Assembly: GCA_030248135.1 (NCBI GenBank) | Contig: JASANC010002400.1 | Coordinates: 1-64,000, forward strand | DNA from: Theristus sp. LFF4_11 | Lineage: Eukaryota > Nematoda > Chromadorea > Monhysterida > Xyalidae | Length of the DNA: 64,000 nt | Direction: 5' to 3' | Shown here: positions 1-13,200 of the stretch, in pieces | Numbering within the stretch: position 1 is the stretch's first letter | Layout of the letters: each line of letters starts with the position of its first letter | Notes under the pieces: generated by a model | Database searches by the model: none | Seen by the model: the letters and a program-made list of their open reading frames with translations, nothing else | Told to the model about the DNA's origin: nothing | Program-made: the position numbers and the translations under genes

Positions 1-1239
1 ACGCATATAAAAAGAGGAATATGTCCTTGTGTATGCAGTGAAAGACTTGGCTCGACAACGCTTTTCAAGTCTCTGATGTGGTACACACGGATACAAGTAC
101 ATAAGGGTCATATTTTTGCGCCGCGTTTGTTTGTTTTTTTTTAAGCACGCCCCCCACCGATTCCGGAAACCCGAAGGTACCAAACTCCGGTGGGATTGGG
201 GAATGGACGGCTCACCATCCCGTGGAACCAATACCCTCGGCATGTGAGGGGGCAGCCTCTAAGCCCCGCTCTGTCCTGGGGGCACCAGTGATCTTAGCCC
301 GATTTCGGTTTCGGTGGCCTGCGGTCGCCATATCCCCGGAGGGCAGCGAATCCGAAAGTTTTCGTTTTTGTTTTCGTTTTGCTGAAAAGCGTAAAACTTT
401 GAAGTTATTTTTTAATTGTTCTCTTCGATTTAATCTAAAATCACGCCATGTGCGAAATTCTGTAAACTCTGTGCAAAAAACAGAAAAATTAGAGATTGCA
501 AAACATTGTTGCATGTAGCTTTTTCGTTGTTGTTAACGGACGCACCGCTGTGTACACACCAGCACCAGTGACAAAAAGGAGTTGTCTTCCGTTGATTTTC
601 ACCTTTTTTACCGGTGTCACCTTCAACTAGTGTGGCAGGATAAACCGTCTGTCCCGTGAGTCATTGCCTTTGCCACAGGAGACCTTGCGTTCCGCAATGC
701 TTCTGCGATACAATTTGTCCTGAACAAACCAGTGTCAGCGAGCTAAGGTCTGATTGTTATTTTAGTAGTTTTAGTGGTCGCTAAATGCCCGAAATCCGCA
801 AATGTGAAAGGTCATTTGTCTACAATACAAAGCACGAGGGTTGCCATGTGCAACCGAAATCATAAATAGTTAAAATAAACAGCTAGCTATAAATAATACA
901 AAAATTTGGTTGTGGAAAACGTTAAAAGATAGCACCAATTTTTACATTTTGCATGCTGTTTCAAACTAAAACCTTTGTCGGACGTATTGTATATGATTCC
1001 TATTATTGTGTCAACATTGTATATGTCTATATATTTTGTTCTGAAAAAGGTCTATTCTATTTAGCACATAACTTTCATAATTACTGACATATTCCACCTT
1101 TTAAATGCGCAGAAAGCGCATTTTTCTCTGGTATTCCAGCTTTTAATTTAGTCATTTTAGATTTCAAAAAAACTTTTGAGCCGCCATTGACTAAGCCCTT
1201 AACTGGAGCGCTATCGAACCAAACTTGTTTTTGGGATGC

Positions 1240-1430
1240 TATCTACCAGGCCGCTATCGACCGCGTTGCTATAGACCAAGCTGGTGTCAACTGGGCTGCA
1301 ATCAACCAGGCTGCAATCGGCCGGGTACTATTTACCAGGCTGCTATCGGCCGGGTACTATTTACCAGGCTGCTGTCGGCCGAGGGCCGGGTACTATTCAC
1401 CAGGCTGCTGTCGGCCGAATTGCTATATGA
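1240..1430. repeat. Short minisatellite (about 28-bp unit)
   Basis: Three to four imperfect copies of a unit containing CAGGCTGCTATCGGCCGGG are followed by a TACTATTTAC spacer. The array degrades leftward. It lies inside composite copy A between the inverted-repeat module and the 171-bp array. Confidence 0.75.
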
Positions 1431-2860
1431 AATTACCTCAGGAAACTTTGTTGTTCGGTTGTGGAACAACTTCAAACAAAACTTAAAAGGGCGAACACTT
1501 CTAACCCCAGAAAATCCTTTGACATTTTGAAAAAAACTCAAATTTTGCCTCCAAAACGGTCTGGGTAGAAAATTATTTTGATTTTTGAAATTTTCGAATG
1601 AAATTACTCCAGGAAACTTTGTTGTTCGGTTATAAGACAACTTCAAACAAAAATTGAAAAGGCGAACACTTTTAACCCCATAAAATCCTTTGAGATTTTG
1701 AAAAACTCAAATTTTGCTTCAAACAAAGGTCGAGGCAAGAAATTATTGTGATTTTCAAATTTTTCGGATGAAATTACCCCAGGAAACTTTGTTGTTCGGT
1801 TATGGAACAACTGCAGACAAAAAGTAAAAGGGCGAACACTTCTAACCCCATAACATCGTTTGACATTAAAAAAACCAAATTTTGCTTCAAACAAAGGTCG
1901 GGGCAAAAATTTATTTTGATTTTCAAAATCTTCAGATGAAATTACTTCAGGAAACTTTGTTGTTCGATTACGGGACAACTTCACACAAAAATTGAAATGG
2001 CGAACACTACTAACCCCATAAAATCCTATGAAATTTTGAAAAAAAACCCAAATTTTGCCCCAAACAAAAGTCGGGGCAAAAAATTAATTTGATTTTTAAA
2101 ATCTTCGGATAAAATTACCCCAGGAAAATTTGTTGTTCGGTTTTGGAACAACTTCAGACAAAAATTGAAAGGACGAACACTACTAACCCTATAAAATCCT
2201 ATGAAATTTTGAAAAAATTCAAATTTTGCCTCAAATAAGGGTCGGGGCAAAAACTTAATCTGATTTTTTAATTTTTCGGACGAAATTACCCCAGGAAATT
2301 TTGTTGTTCGGTTTTGGAACAACTTCAGACAAAAATTGAAAGGACGAACACTTCTAACCCCATAAAATCCTTTGAAATTTTGAAAAAACCCAAATTTTGC
2401 CCCAAACAAGGGCCGGGGCAAAAAATTGATTTGATTTTCAAAATCTTCGAATGAAATTACCCCAGGAAACTTTGTTGTTCGGTTTTGGAACAACTTCAGA
2501 CAAAAATGAAAGGACGAACACTTCTAACCCCATAAAATCCTTTGAAATTTTGAAAAAACCCAAATTTTGCCCCAAACAAGAGTCGGGGCAAAAAATTAAT
2601 TTGATTTTCAAAATTTTCAGATGAAATTATCTCAGGAAACTTTGTTGTTCGACTGTGAAAGTGTCGCAGGTAAAAATTGAAAGGGCGAACACTTGAAACC
2701 AGGTAAAAACCCTTCGATTTTTTAAAAATGCCCAATTTTTGACCCAAAAACAGGGTCTGCGTGAAAAATTAACTCAATTTTCAAAATCTCCGGATGGAAT
2801 TACCCCAGGAAACATTTTTGTTCGACTGTGAAAGTGTCACAGGTAAAAATTGAAAGGGCG
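1430..2860 (-). repeat. 171-bp satellite array, 8-9 units
   Basis: The landmark GTTGTTCGG (or a close variant) recurs near 1450, 1621, 1790, 1959, 2132, 2303, 2473, 2644 and 2817, giving a period of about 169-173 bp. Because 171 is divisible by three, the minus strand stays open for 100-155 codons at a time. Those reading frames are products of the period and show no conserved domain. The same unit occurs in the opposite orientation at 11216-11570 and 24965-25760. Confidence 0.9.
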
Positions 2861-3159
2861 AACACATATGATTACATACCTGAAAAAAAAATACAAACAA
2901 AAATAAGTAACACGGATTTCAGAATACGTTATTCGTGTCTAGAACGTATGTAAAGTTCTTCGAAAAAAATTTCTCCGCGGCACAACATACAACTTTGGAT
3001 GTTCGTTTCGTGTGTCGCGAAAATTTGGTCGCAGCATATATTGTGCTCGCTGCACGACATCATCTTTATATGGAAAACGCGCGCTGGGGTATAACGGCTC
3101 ATATAATCCGTGATGCGCTGTCCGCTCGCTTCGCTCGCTCGCGCATCCGCATGATAAAG

Positions 3160-4205
3160 CTAAAAAAAGGTAAAAGTCAAACTAAAAATGACAGACAAAC
3201 TGAATTCGAATTGGTGCTCTGTCATGTACCATGAAGTGGAACGTTAAGCTAAGGTCGAACGTGCAAAAAGAAGCCACTCATACAAGCCCATTTAGGGAAC
3301 AACAACATTTGTTGTCATGGAATCGTGAATCAAATTTTTCAAATAAACGATCAATGAGTTCAACGATGAGAAATTAATTATGCAGCTGATCGATTAGAGC
3401 AGTGGGACAACAACATGGCGAACGGACAAACCGTGCATCATAATTTTTTTACCTTGATGGATTAATGAACCTGACCTGAAAATTTACAAAAGTCCGTAAT
3501 CATGCATGATTTAGTGTTTATTCCTACTTTCGTTTCCAAGACAAAAAACAAACAACGGGCCCCCAAACAACGCGGAGACGTACACGGTGTGCGTGGTTTT
3601 GTTTTGAATGAAAGTCAAAGGCTAAAGAGCCAAAGCAGCGCTGCGTGTCACGATTTACTGATAAGGAAGCAAGTACCTTAGAAAAACCAGCAACAGACAA
3701 ACATCCTAAAAACTACAATGGTTTTATACGGTGCAAAAATTTGCCAAATAAGAGAGAAAACACAAAACAAGCACTGCAGGTTCATCTTCGATTGCTTCCA
3801 ATCCATGAAAACCCTGGATTGCTAAACTACAGTGTATACCGTAAATTTTACAAAAACATGGTGATTTCAGTTTAGCTAAAGTGTTTCAGTAATACTGAGA
3901 TTCTTATGCAGCTTCTGGCCTGTTTGTCCGAAAAGGAGATAGCGAGTTTGAACCACCGAGTTTACAGTCAGTCAGCAATCAGCGTGGGAATAACACCATC
4001 TGTGTTGATATACTGCATCGGTGTCGATTTCGGAAAGCATCCAATCGTGTCCATTTCTCGATTGTTTATTTTGACAATCTTCTTTTTTATTGCTCAGTTC
4101 TCAGATCGTTTATCGTTGTTCGAAATCAACGAATCGTTGGAGTCATCCAGAACGTCCAGTCCCAGTGTCTGTTGTCGTTGTTGCAAGACACACACAAGCG
4201 CACAA
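3160..4205. other. Intergenic, no gene seen
   Basis: This AT-rich stretch lies between composite copy A and the receptor kinase start. Only short open frames are present (for example 3645-3875) and none has a recognisable motif. It presumably holds the promoter of the kinase gene, but no core element can be assigned with confidence. Confidence 0.4.
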
Positions 4206-7200
4206 ATGAAAATAACACCAATCGCGCGATTTCTGCTGACACTTCAATTGATCTTGTGGTCGGACAGTTTGAAACTGAGTGGAACTGAGAATCAGACACG
4301 CTTATTCCAGCCGTTCGTTCAGCCGCCCGGCATCGCAGTGCCGAGTACAAATTGCCAATGTGAGCAGCAGGCGACAAGTTTTTGACATTTTTTTGCAATT
4401 TCAACGCTTTTATCTCCGAACGATTTCACAATTCTTTAAAAAAATCATATTTTTTTATAAACTCCTTGCATGTCAGGGCAACAGTGCGACAAATGGCACC
4501 TCGTATTCCTGTTGGCATTGTCGAGCGAAGGCAGTCGCGAGCATTTCGATCAGATTCGTTCGTTCATTGCGCAAGTCTCCGAACGCTGTTTGACCGCAAA
4601 TGAGCTCAGCGACAGTCGCCAAAGAACGACCGTTCACTTGGTCGTGCCGTCGACGGCGACGCACGCGAATCCGGTTTTCGAAACCGAAAAGTACAATTGT
4701 TCAAATAAAACTGTGAATTTTTCAACATTCAAAGCTCAACTAACCGTTCATAATTGTTCGCCTTTCCCCGAAACAATATTCCACAAATTATTGCGTTCAT
4801 TTGTGGGCTCTTAACTTGAGGTCGTTTCATCGGCCGGACCATCGTGTTTGGCAGACAACTAGCAGGAAATTTAAAAAAAAATCACAACTTTTACAAAACA
4901 AATGAGAAAAAACAAAAAAACCCAAAAAACCCAACCTCAGCGCCGTTCACTACTCGTGCGACACACCACCGGAGTGCGCAAATCTGCTCAACGGTCTCAC
5001 GTACGGTCGCGTCGCGATTTCGGCCGACCGCGATTTGCAGTCGGTTCAATTCCCGCTGCACGAATTGAATCATTTGTTTATGACACAAGTCGGTTTCAAA
5101 TTTTCTAAAACAAAAAGATTTTCTTGTTTTTGAATTCCAGCTGCATTTTTGGTGTTGTCACTGTGGGGGTGGAGAGGGGTTTCCATGACAATGTGTCTGG
5201 TGTCAAAATCTTGACTTTAAATAGCTACCGGTCACCCTGGCTAGTAACGAAACCTCTGGAATATTTTATATCTCGTGAAAAATAAAATGTGTGGCGCTTT
5301 TTTTCAAACTTTTACAGATTACAGAGTGGTACTCCAATGACTATGGAGCGTCAGTTTTTTATCTGTCGGATTTTATCAACGACGCATTGGCGAGAAACGC
5401 AGCGTGGCTGACAAAACTCGTCGCTGAATTTCGTGTTCATTTCACGCTGATTTCGGTGCTGAGAAACTCGTTCGATCAAAAGAGAGCGGACCTGGTGTAT
5501 CGATTGTTCAAAACTGGCAAAAGTACAGAGTTTGCGAGGGCATTTTTTTAGTTTTGCTTGTAATTCCTTTAAATTTTGACAGTTCCACAATGTTTTTTTA
5601 ACTAGACGGCTTATTGCTTACCGTAAAGTTTTGCAAAAGCCAAAATTTTGAATTTTTTTGGTTTTCCGGCAATGTGACTTGTGGCAAATTACAACCAAAT
5701 TGAAATTCGTTTCAGCATCGATAATGGACGAAGATGAAACGACACAACCGAACAACTTCTGCCGTTTCATAACGGTCGCTCAACACGCTCAACTGCGTGA
5801 CTTCGTGCACCAGCTGCAGCCGTGCAACCCACAGCCGACAACGCATCGGCCAACTTCCGAACCTACGCCGATTTCCGTGATTTGTCTCTGTTGCTTGTTC
5901 AAATTTTGTGTAAATTCGCAAATTCGGACACGCTTGGCTAGACACACGTTGTTGTTGTTGGGGAATTTAGGCGATGTTTTCAGCCAAGGGCTAACCCAGA
6001 AAAGCGTACAGACACCTCAAGTAGGGTGCCCATTGAGTGTTGTTCTCTGTCATTAAGTGCCTATACACCTCTCGGCGGGATTCGAGCCCCCGAACGCAAA
6101 GACAACAATAGTCGAACGCGCTACCACCAGGCCATGAGGGTGACAAATTCGAAAAATTTCTGAAACTTTTCTCCTCCGAAACATTCAGTCCACCACGACG
6201 GCTTCTGCTCAGTGCACAGCAACGAGCGTCGCTGCGATTCGCAAGGCTCGCGACCTCGAGTGCTTGTTCAACAAAACAACTAAAAACGGTTCTGTCGATC
6301 AAGTCAAACTCTAAAGAATAGTTGTTGTGGTTTCTTTGAAATTTGTGTTTTCGTTTCGTTCTGTTTTCATTTTGTGAAATTAAAAAACTGAAATTTCTTC
6401 AATGCACTGCAGAGACAAGCCCGTGGCGAATCACGTTTTTCGTGTCGCTGTCGCATACAAACGAATCAATTATTCTGTTCGACGCACTGAAGAATTACAT
6501 GCTGAACACGTCCTTAAACTGTTTGAACGCGCAAGTCGGCGCCATTGAGGTTGTTGGGAGCAATTTTCAAAGGTAAAACTCGACTATTTTCGAGCTGTTT
6601 TGTGTTGGTTTTCATTCCTGTCAAACAACTAGGTGTTTTAAACGTAATGTGCTTGATTGTCAAAAAGCACTTGAGTTTCTTTGTCATGTCGCAACACAAG
6701 TTCGTGAATCAAAATTCAGTGGCTGGTGTCATACGGCCGACCAGTGCGCGCTGGCCATTCGTCCACTTACGATATCGCAGGTTCAAGTGAACAGCACCGA
6801 GCCAATCGAAGACACAAGGTGCGAAAAAAATCAAAAAAAGTTGCTGTTGTTTATCCCATCCTGTCAATTTTCAATTACTACTCACCTGATTTATTGGAAT
6901 TGCAGTGCACGTGAGTTGATCGCGACGCATTTGACGAAATTAGCCGAAGCAGAGCCGGCGTTCTGCGGACTGACCGCGATCGTTCTGATTAGTGATTTCG
7001 TTTCGGAGGCGTTGTCTCAAGCGGCCGAGCAGATTCAGTGTCGCGCGCTGGCTGCTGATGCGATCTTTATTGTCATGGTAAAGCGGTTCGACAGTAGGAA
7101 TCGATCTTTTGTTTTTGTAAAGAGATGCACACTTTTTGGAAAATATAAGAACAAACAGCCCGTGCCAAAAGCAACACATAAATAAGAATCTTTCGAATCA

Positions 7201-10200
7201 CAAAGGGGTGAAAACAATCAAAAATTAAAAACGTTATTGGACCCGTTTGTTGACTTATTAGCTCATCTTTAATAGCCTTCATTATTTCCCCTTTTGGACC
7301 TTTTTTGGCTCTCTCATGGATCACTATTGCTCATCCGCTAACAATTTCAGATTGTGCTAGACGGCAACACCACTGAATCGGCCGTTTGGAACGCCGTCTT
7401 CCAAGATAAATACGAGCGTCAGTTTCCGCTGTCAAAGACCGTGGAATTGGAGGATTTATTAGAAATGGGACAGTCGTGTTATCCGAAAAAGAAGGCCGCC
7501 GAATCGAGTACGGCCACCGCGACGGCAGTTCCGAGTAGCACGGCGGCGCCCGTGAATCCGCTGGGCTTGTGCCATGGTGAGCGACTACGCCTACAGTCGA
7601 ACTCTAAATTATAGGGAATCAGCTGATTGGTTGCTGATCTGATGCATGCTTTTTGTGCAGAAATCGCTGTGGAATCGAGGCGGAAGTGTGCATCTCACGT
7701 GATCAGTAACCAATCAGTGAGCTGATTCTCTATAATTAGAGTTTTACTGTAGCTGATTGGCTGGTGGTCACGTGATGCATGAATTCTACGCAAATCAAAC
7801 TCCGCCTCCATAGCAACCACGCACAGAATACATGCATCAACCAATCAGCCAGTTGGATATGTTTTTCAGTTTTGAATGTGTGTTTTGTTCTGTTCAAGTG
7901 CCTGAAGAGACATGAGACAAACCTGTTAACGGGGCTGAATTCCCTCGGCTCGGAAAGTCGAAAGCTGAAAGGCACAGTGGCAGTACGCAAACCACGGAAG
8001 TTCTAAGGTAGCCGGGGTGATTTAGCAATACAAGACATATATGATCACCTTTGTTAGGTCATAAAATCAATTCCACAAGTTTAGTTCACACTGTATGTAT
8101 GCCATTGATTTTCAGACCAATGCCGTGTCGAGATCATTCTCGTCGCTGCTCTGTTCCAAGAGTTGACCGACTCGAATTTCGCACACCTACGAAATTTCAT
8201 CACAAATACGGCGCAGTCCTGTTATCCGCCGAGCAGCGAGGTCGCGTTTCAAATCGATATCAACGGTCACAAATATCCATGGACGAACGGTCTGGCGTTA
8301 GCTGAGATTAGTGGCGATGGAATGAATCAGACCGCGTTCCCGAGCCTCAACAGGCTCCGAAATGACTCGACGCCCCTGAGGACGACTGCTGAAATGCTGT
8401 CGGTACTACGGCGTGCGTGCACTCAGGATTCGTTCGGCTATAACGATTTTCTACCGACGACCGACGCGAAAGTGAAATATGTCTGCGTTCTTCTGCTGGA
8501 GAAGTTCCCGCAAATCGAGGAGGTGGAGAAGCAACCGAAAATGGAAATGAAGGCTGCTTATCCGATTCCGTGGAAAGTGTCAGAGGTTCGGTTCGTGGGT
8601 TCACAGTATCATGCAACGTTTTTGTGCAGCAATAGTGTCCTAAGATTGAAGCAGCTACTCTTTCACCGCTAAACAACGTTCAACAATTTCACATTAAAAC
8701 CAAAAATGGACTCGACTCTTTGCGTCAAACTGTTGTTGCGCGATGTTTTTATCTACATGTTCATTATTGCTTGAAATGTTGCGCAATTTGATCATAACAA
8801 AAATAGAAAACCACTTTTCAGACGGGACCATCGGATACACTGACTTCACCAGGCTCATTCATTCTGACGACCGCGAAAATTGTGATCAATTCGAATGCCA
8901 GAGAGCTGGAGCTTTGCAACAACGCCAGTAACTACGTGTGCCTGCATGCATACAGTCAACTGGATGCACTTGGTGCGCGTGACATTTGCACATCACTGTT
9001 GCCTGAAGACGACAGCAAAAATGGTGAGACTGTTTTGATTTTTGTAAAGGTTTCTCGAATCTGCAGATTGTTGTTGGAGAAACTGCTGGCTGCACTGGTT
9101 GGTGACGCAGTTGATAGTGTGCTAAACCAGTGATTGAGTTACTTAACAAAATTGTTGACTTTTTGTTGCGTAATTGCTCACAGTAGTGGCATAATTGTGT
9201 GAATTTTCTAGGATCGGAGAATCCGAAATCAAAATACATCGTTTCGGGTATTGTCGTGTCACTCCTTGGGCTGACCGTTGTCATTGGGTTGGCAACGTTT
9301 TTCGTGTACAAACATCGTCAGACTAGACTGGTGATTTTTTGGCAGAAATTTTTATGTTTTTAGATTATTTGCGCTGAATTTTTATCTTTGAATCGAAATT
9401 TTCAGTTAGCTTTTTTATCAGGTTTGGGACCGCAAAGTGACAATTTTCCGCATTCGTCATGAGTCTCAAATGCTGTTTGCACATCGTGAGAAGAATGAAC
9501 TGTGCCAAAAGTCGTTCGTTTTTTGTTTTTCTTTATCTTTGTTTAGTAAAACTGCAGTGATTATGGAATATTGCAATTACCATTTAACCTTGTCCAAGGA
9601 AGAGAATTAGAATCTTGTCCAAGTAATACATATTTTAAAACCTTTACGGCAGTTTGTGCTTTCTAGTTTCGACCAATGGGAGATACCGAGAGAGCATCTG
9701 GTTGTTAACTACAGCAGACCGCTTGGTACGGGCGCCTTTGGCAACGTTTATGAAGGTTTGTAAGTACCGTAAATGAAAGTTATTGCAGTTTCGGAACGTT
9801 TTATATTAGCAGATCGCCGAAAAAAATACGTTTTCAAAGTTATTTTCACAAAAAACACTTCAGCCCGTTTGGTCAGCGACCAATACCCGTTGCACCGTCA
9901 CCATGGGACCGCATTGGTGACCGCCAAAGACCGCACCAACACGGTGGCCGTGAAAATGCTGAAGAAGCACGCGCGAAAAGCGGACCGCAGTAGACTGGAG
10001 GCGGAGATTGACTTCATGAAATGTTTAGGGCGTCACGAGCACATTGTGAACTTGATTGGTTGTGTAACGTTTGCGCAAACGAGGGGCAGCTGTTTGCTGG
10101 TGCTGGAACACTGTCCAAACGGTGATTTACTGCGGTTTGTGCGCGCGAGAACGCTGGTGGAAATGCAGGTAGGCGACAGGTTTATTCAATCAATCTTTCA

Positions 10201-13200
10201 TTTTGTTTTGCAAAATGCAGGAAACCCCGATAAAACTGTATGAACAGCATGTAGTACGGAGACCCAAGCTTGTAGTACAGCTATGTTGTGTTGTGCGTGT
10301 GCTCGTCGGTGGCTCAGGTAATACCGTATTACCTCTATTAACCCCCCCCAAATTAACCCCCCCCAAAAAATAAACCCCCACCCCCTCGACAAGTTTTCAA
10401 ATAATCCCCCCCCAAAAATAATCCCCCATGGGGGATTATTGAAACCTGTTTGAAACACATACCCAGCGAATTCAGTGGCTGGTTGCAGTGAAAATGATGA
10501 AATTGTGCTACCAAAGGCCCCAAAAGGATGAGTTAATGGTAATTTCATTACAAAAGGCTGTTACAGTAGGAAATATCTGTGAAAAGTAGAAGTTTCTGCG
10601 ACTTCCTTCCTGCCATGGAAGGTATTTTTGCCATTTTGCCCACTCCTAAAAATGGTTTCCAAATAACCCCCCCCCAAAAATAAAGCCCCCCCCCCCAAAA
10701 ATAAACCCCCACCCCCAGAAGTCGCTGAAGAAATAAACCCCCATGGGGGTTTATTAGAGGTAATACGGTAATGAGTGCGCAAACCGAACCATCCAATCAG
10801 TGAATACTGCAAATTTAACCAGCGCCCGACTATGTGACTTTTTTAGAAATATAGTCAGTTCGATGATGTGTTGCTGTGTGCCGCTTGGTTTTTTTTGACA
10901 TCGTGCAAACTGCCACCGACCCCATGATCAAAAAAAGCGCGAGCGAGCGTAGCGAGCGGAGAGCGCATCACGCATAATATGAGCCGTTATCCCCTCGCGC
11001 GCTTTTTTCAAATTTGCTCGCTGCGTCCTGCGAGCATAGTATAAGCCACAAACTTGGTTCCGTGCACACGAAACGAACACCCAAAGTTGTGCTTGGAGCC
11101 GCGAAAAAATTTTTATCCGACCACTTTTCATACGCTGTAGACACGAAAAACCTATTCTGAAAACAGTGTTACTTCTTTCCCTTTGTCCTTTTTTTTCAGG
11201 TATGTAATCAACATGTGTTCGCCCTTTCAATTTTTGCCTGCGACACTTTCACAGTCGAACAAAAATGTTCCCTGGGGTAATTCCACCCGGAGATTTTGAA
11301 AATTGGGTTAATTTTTTACCCCGACCCTGTTTTTGGGTAAAAATTGGGCATTTTTAATTGTTCGGAGGGTTTTCACCTGGTTTTAAGTGTTCGCCCTTTC
11401 AATTTTTAGCTGGGACACTTTCACAGTTGAACAAAAATGTTTCCTAGGGTAATTTCATCCGTATTTTTTGAAAATTTAGTTAATTTTTTTGCCCGGGCAC
11501 TTTTTTGAGTCAAAATTGTGCATTCTTTGAAAGTTCGTAGCATTTTGACTTGGTATCAGTTTTTCACTCTTACAAATTTTGTCTGAGCTGCGAAAAATAG
11601 TAGGAAAAAGGTCTAGTCCGTAGTAATTCAATGCGCTGATCACGGATTTTGGGTTAGTTTTCTTACGTGAGCAACTCTAGATGCTGAATCGTGACGATTT
11701 CGGGCGAATCGGCCGTCGAAATTGGCGAAATCGGTCCAGAAACGAAAAACAAGAAAAGATTGTTTTCCAGGGTAATTCAATGCGCTGATCACGGATTTTG
11801 GGTTAGTTTTCTTACGTGAGCAACTCTAGATACCGAATCGTGACGATTTCGGGCGAATCGGCCGTGGAAGTTGGCGAAATCGGTCCAGAAACGAAAAACA
11901 AGAAAAGGGTGTTTTCCAGGGTAATTCAATGCGCTGATCACGGATTTTGGGTTAGTTTTCTTATGTGAGCAACTCTAGATACCGAATCGTGACGATTTCG
12001 GGCGAATCGGCCGTCGAAATTGGCGAAATCGGTCCAGAAACGAAAAACAAGAAAACGGTGTTTTCCAGAGTAATTCAATGCGCTGATCACGAATTTCGGG
12101 TTAGTTTTCTTACGTGAGCAACTCTAGATGCTGAATCGTGACGATTTCGGGCGAATCGGCCGTGGAAGTTGGCGAAATCGGTCCAGAAACGAAAAACAAG
12201 AAAAGGGTGTTTTCCAGGGTAATTCAATGCGCTGATCACGAATTTTGGGTTAGTTTTTTATGCAAGCAACTCTGGATGCTGAATCGTGACGATGTCGGGC
12301 GAATCGGCCGTGGAAATCGGCGAAATCGGTCCAGAAACGAAAAACAAGAAAAAAATGTTTTCCAGGGTAATTCAATGCGCTGATCACCGATATTGGGTTA
12401 GTTTTCTTACGTGAGCAACTGTTGATGCTGAATCGTGACGATTTCGGGCGAATCGGCCGTGGAAATCGGCGAAATCGGTCTAGAAACGAAAAACAAGAAA
12501 ATAGTGTATCTCAGGGTAATTCAATGCGCTGATCATGGATTTTCGGTTAGTTTTCTTACGTGAGCAACTTTAGATGCTGAATCGTGACGATTTCGAGCGA
12601 ATCGGTCGTTGAAATTGGCGAAATCGTTCTAGAAACGAAAAACAAGAAAATGGTGTTTTTCAGGGTAATTCAATGCGCTGATCACGGATTTTGGGTTAGC
12701 TTTTTATGTGAGCAACTTTAGATGCTGAATCGTGACGATTTCGGGCGAATCGGCCGCGGTAATTGGCGAAATCGGTCCAGAAACGAAAAACAAGAAAAGG
12801 GTGTTTTCAGGGTAATTCAATGCGCTGATCACGGATTTTGGGTTAGCTTTCTTACGTGAGCAACTTTAGATGCTGAATCGTGACGATTTCGAGCGAATCG
12901 GTCGTTGAAATTGGCGAAATCGGTCTAGAAACGAAAAACAAGAAAATAGTGTATTTCAGGGTAATTCAATGCGCTGATCACGGATTTTGGGCTAGTTTTT
13001 TATGTGAGCAACTTTAGATGTTGAATCTTGACGATTTCGGGCGAAACGGCCGTGGAAATTGGCGAAATCGGTTCAGAAATGAAAAACCAAAACAACGGTG
13101 TTTTCCATGGTAATTCAATGCGCTGATAACAGATTTTGGGTTAGTTTTTTTATGTGAGCAACTCTAGATACTGAATCGTGACGATTTCGGGCGAATCGGC

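Larger units (their letters stand above)
1..3155 (-). mobile_element. Composite satellite-bearing element, copy A (reverse, cut by window edge)
   Basis: In reverse order this copy shows the same modules as those at 10926-14757 and 24677-26903. A GC-rich end rich in GAGCG motifs lies at about 3085-3155, then a 171-bp satellite array (1430-2860), then the long inverted-repeat module (1-880) with the ATGCGG/GACGC-type end and the CTTGGCTCGAC motif. Positions 130-360 hold a GC-rich stretch that is absent from the other two copies, so it is probably a later insertion. No transposase is visible. The 149-bp satellite found in the other copies is missing here. Confidence 0.7.

Noticed and set aside
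222..518. 98-codon frame at the window start
   Set aside because: It crosses from the copy-A-specific insert into the inverted-repeat module, and the overlapping antisense frame is equally open.
2026..2493. 155-codon minus-strand open frame
   Set aside because: It lies in the 171-bp satellite; openness follows from the period and the peptide is the repeat unit.
6060..6145. A true tRNA gene
   Set aside because: Box A and box B are present, but the sequence runs into the shared SINE body and lacks a clean acceptor stem.
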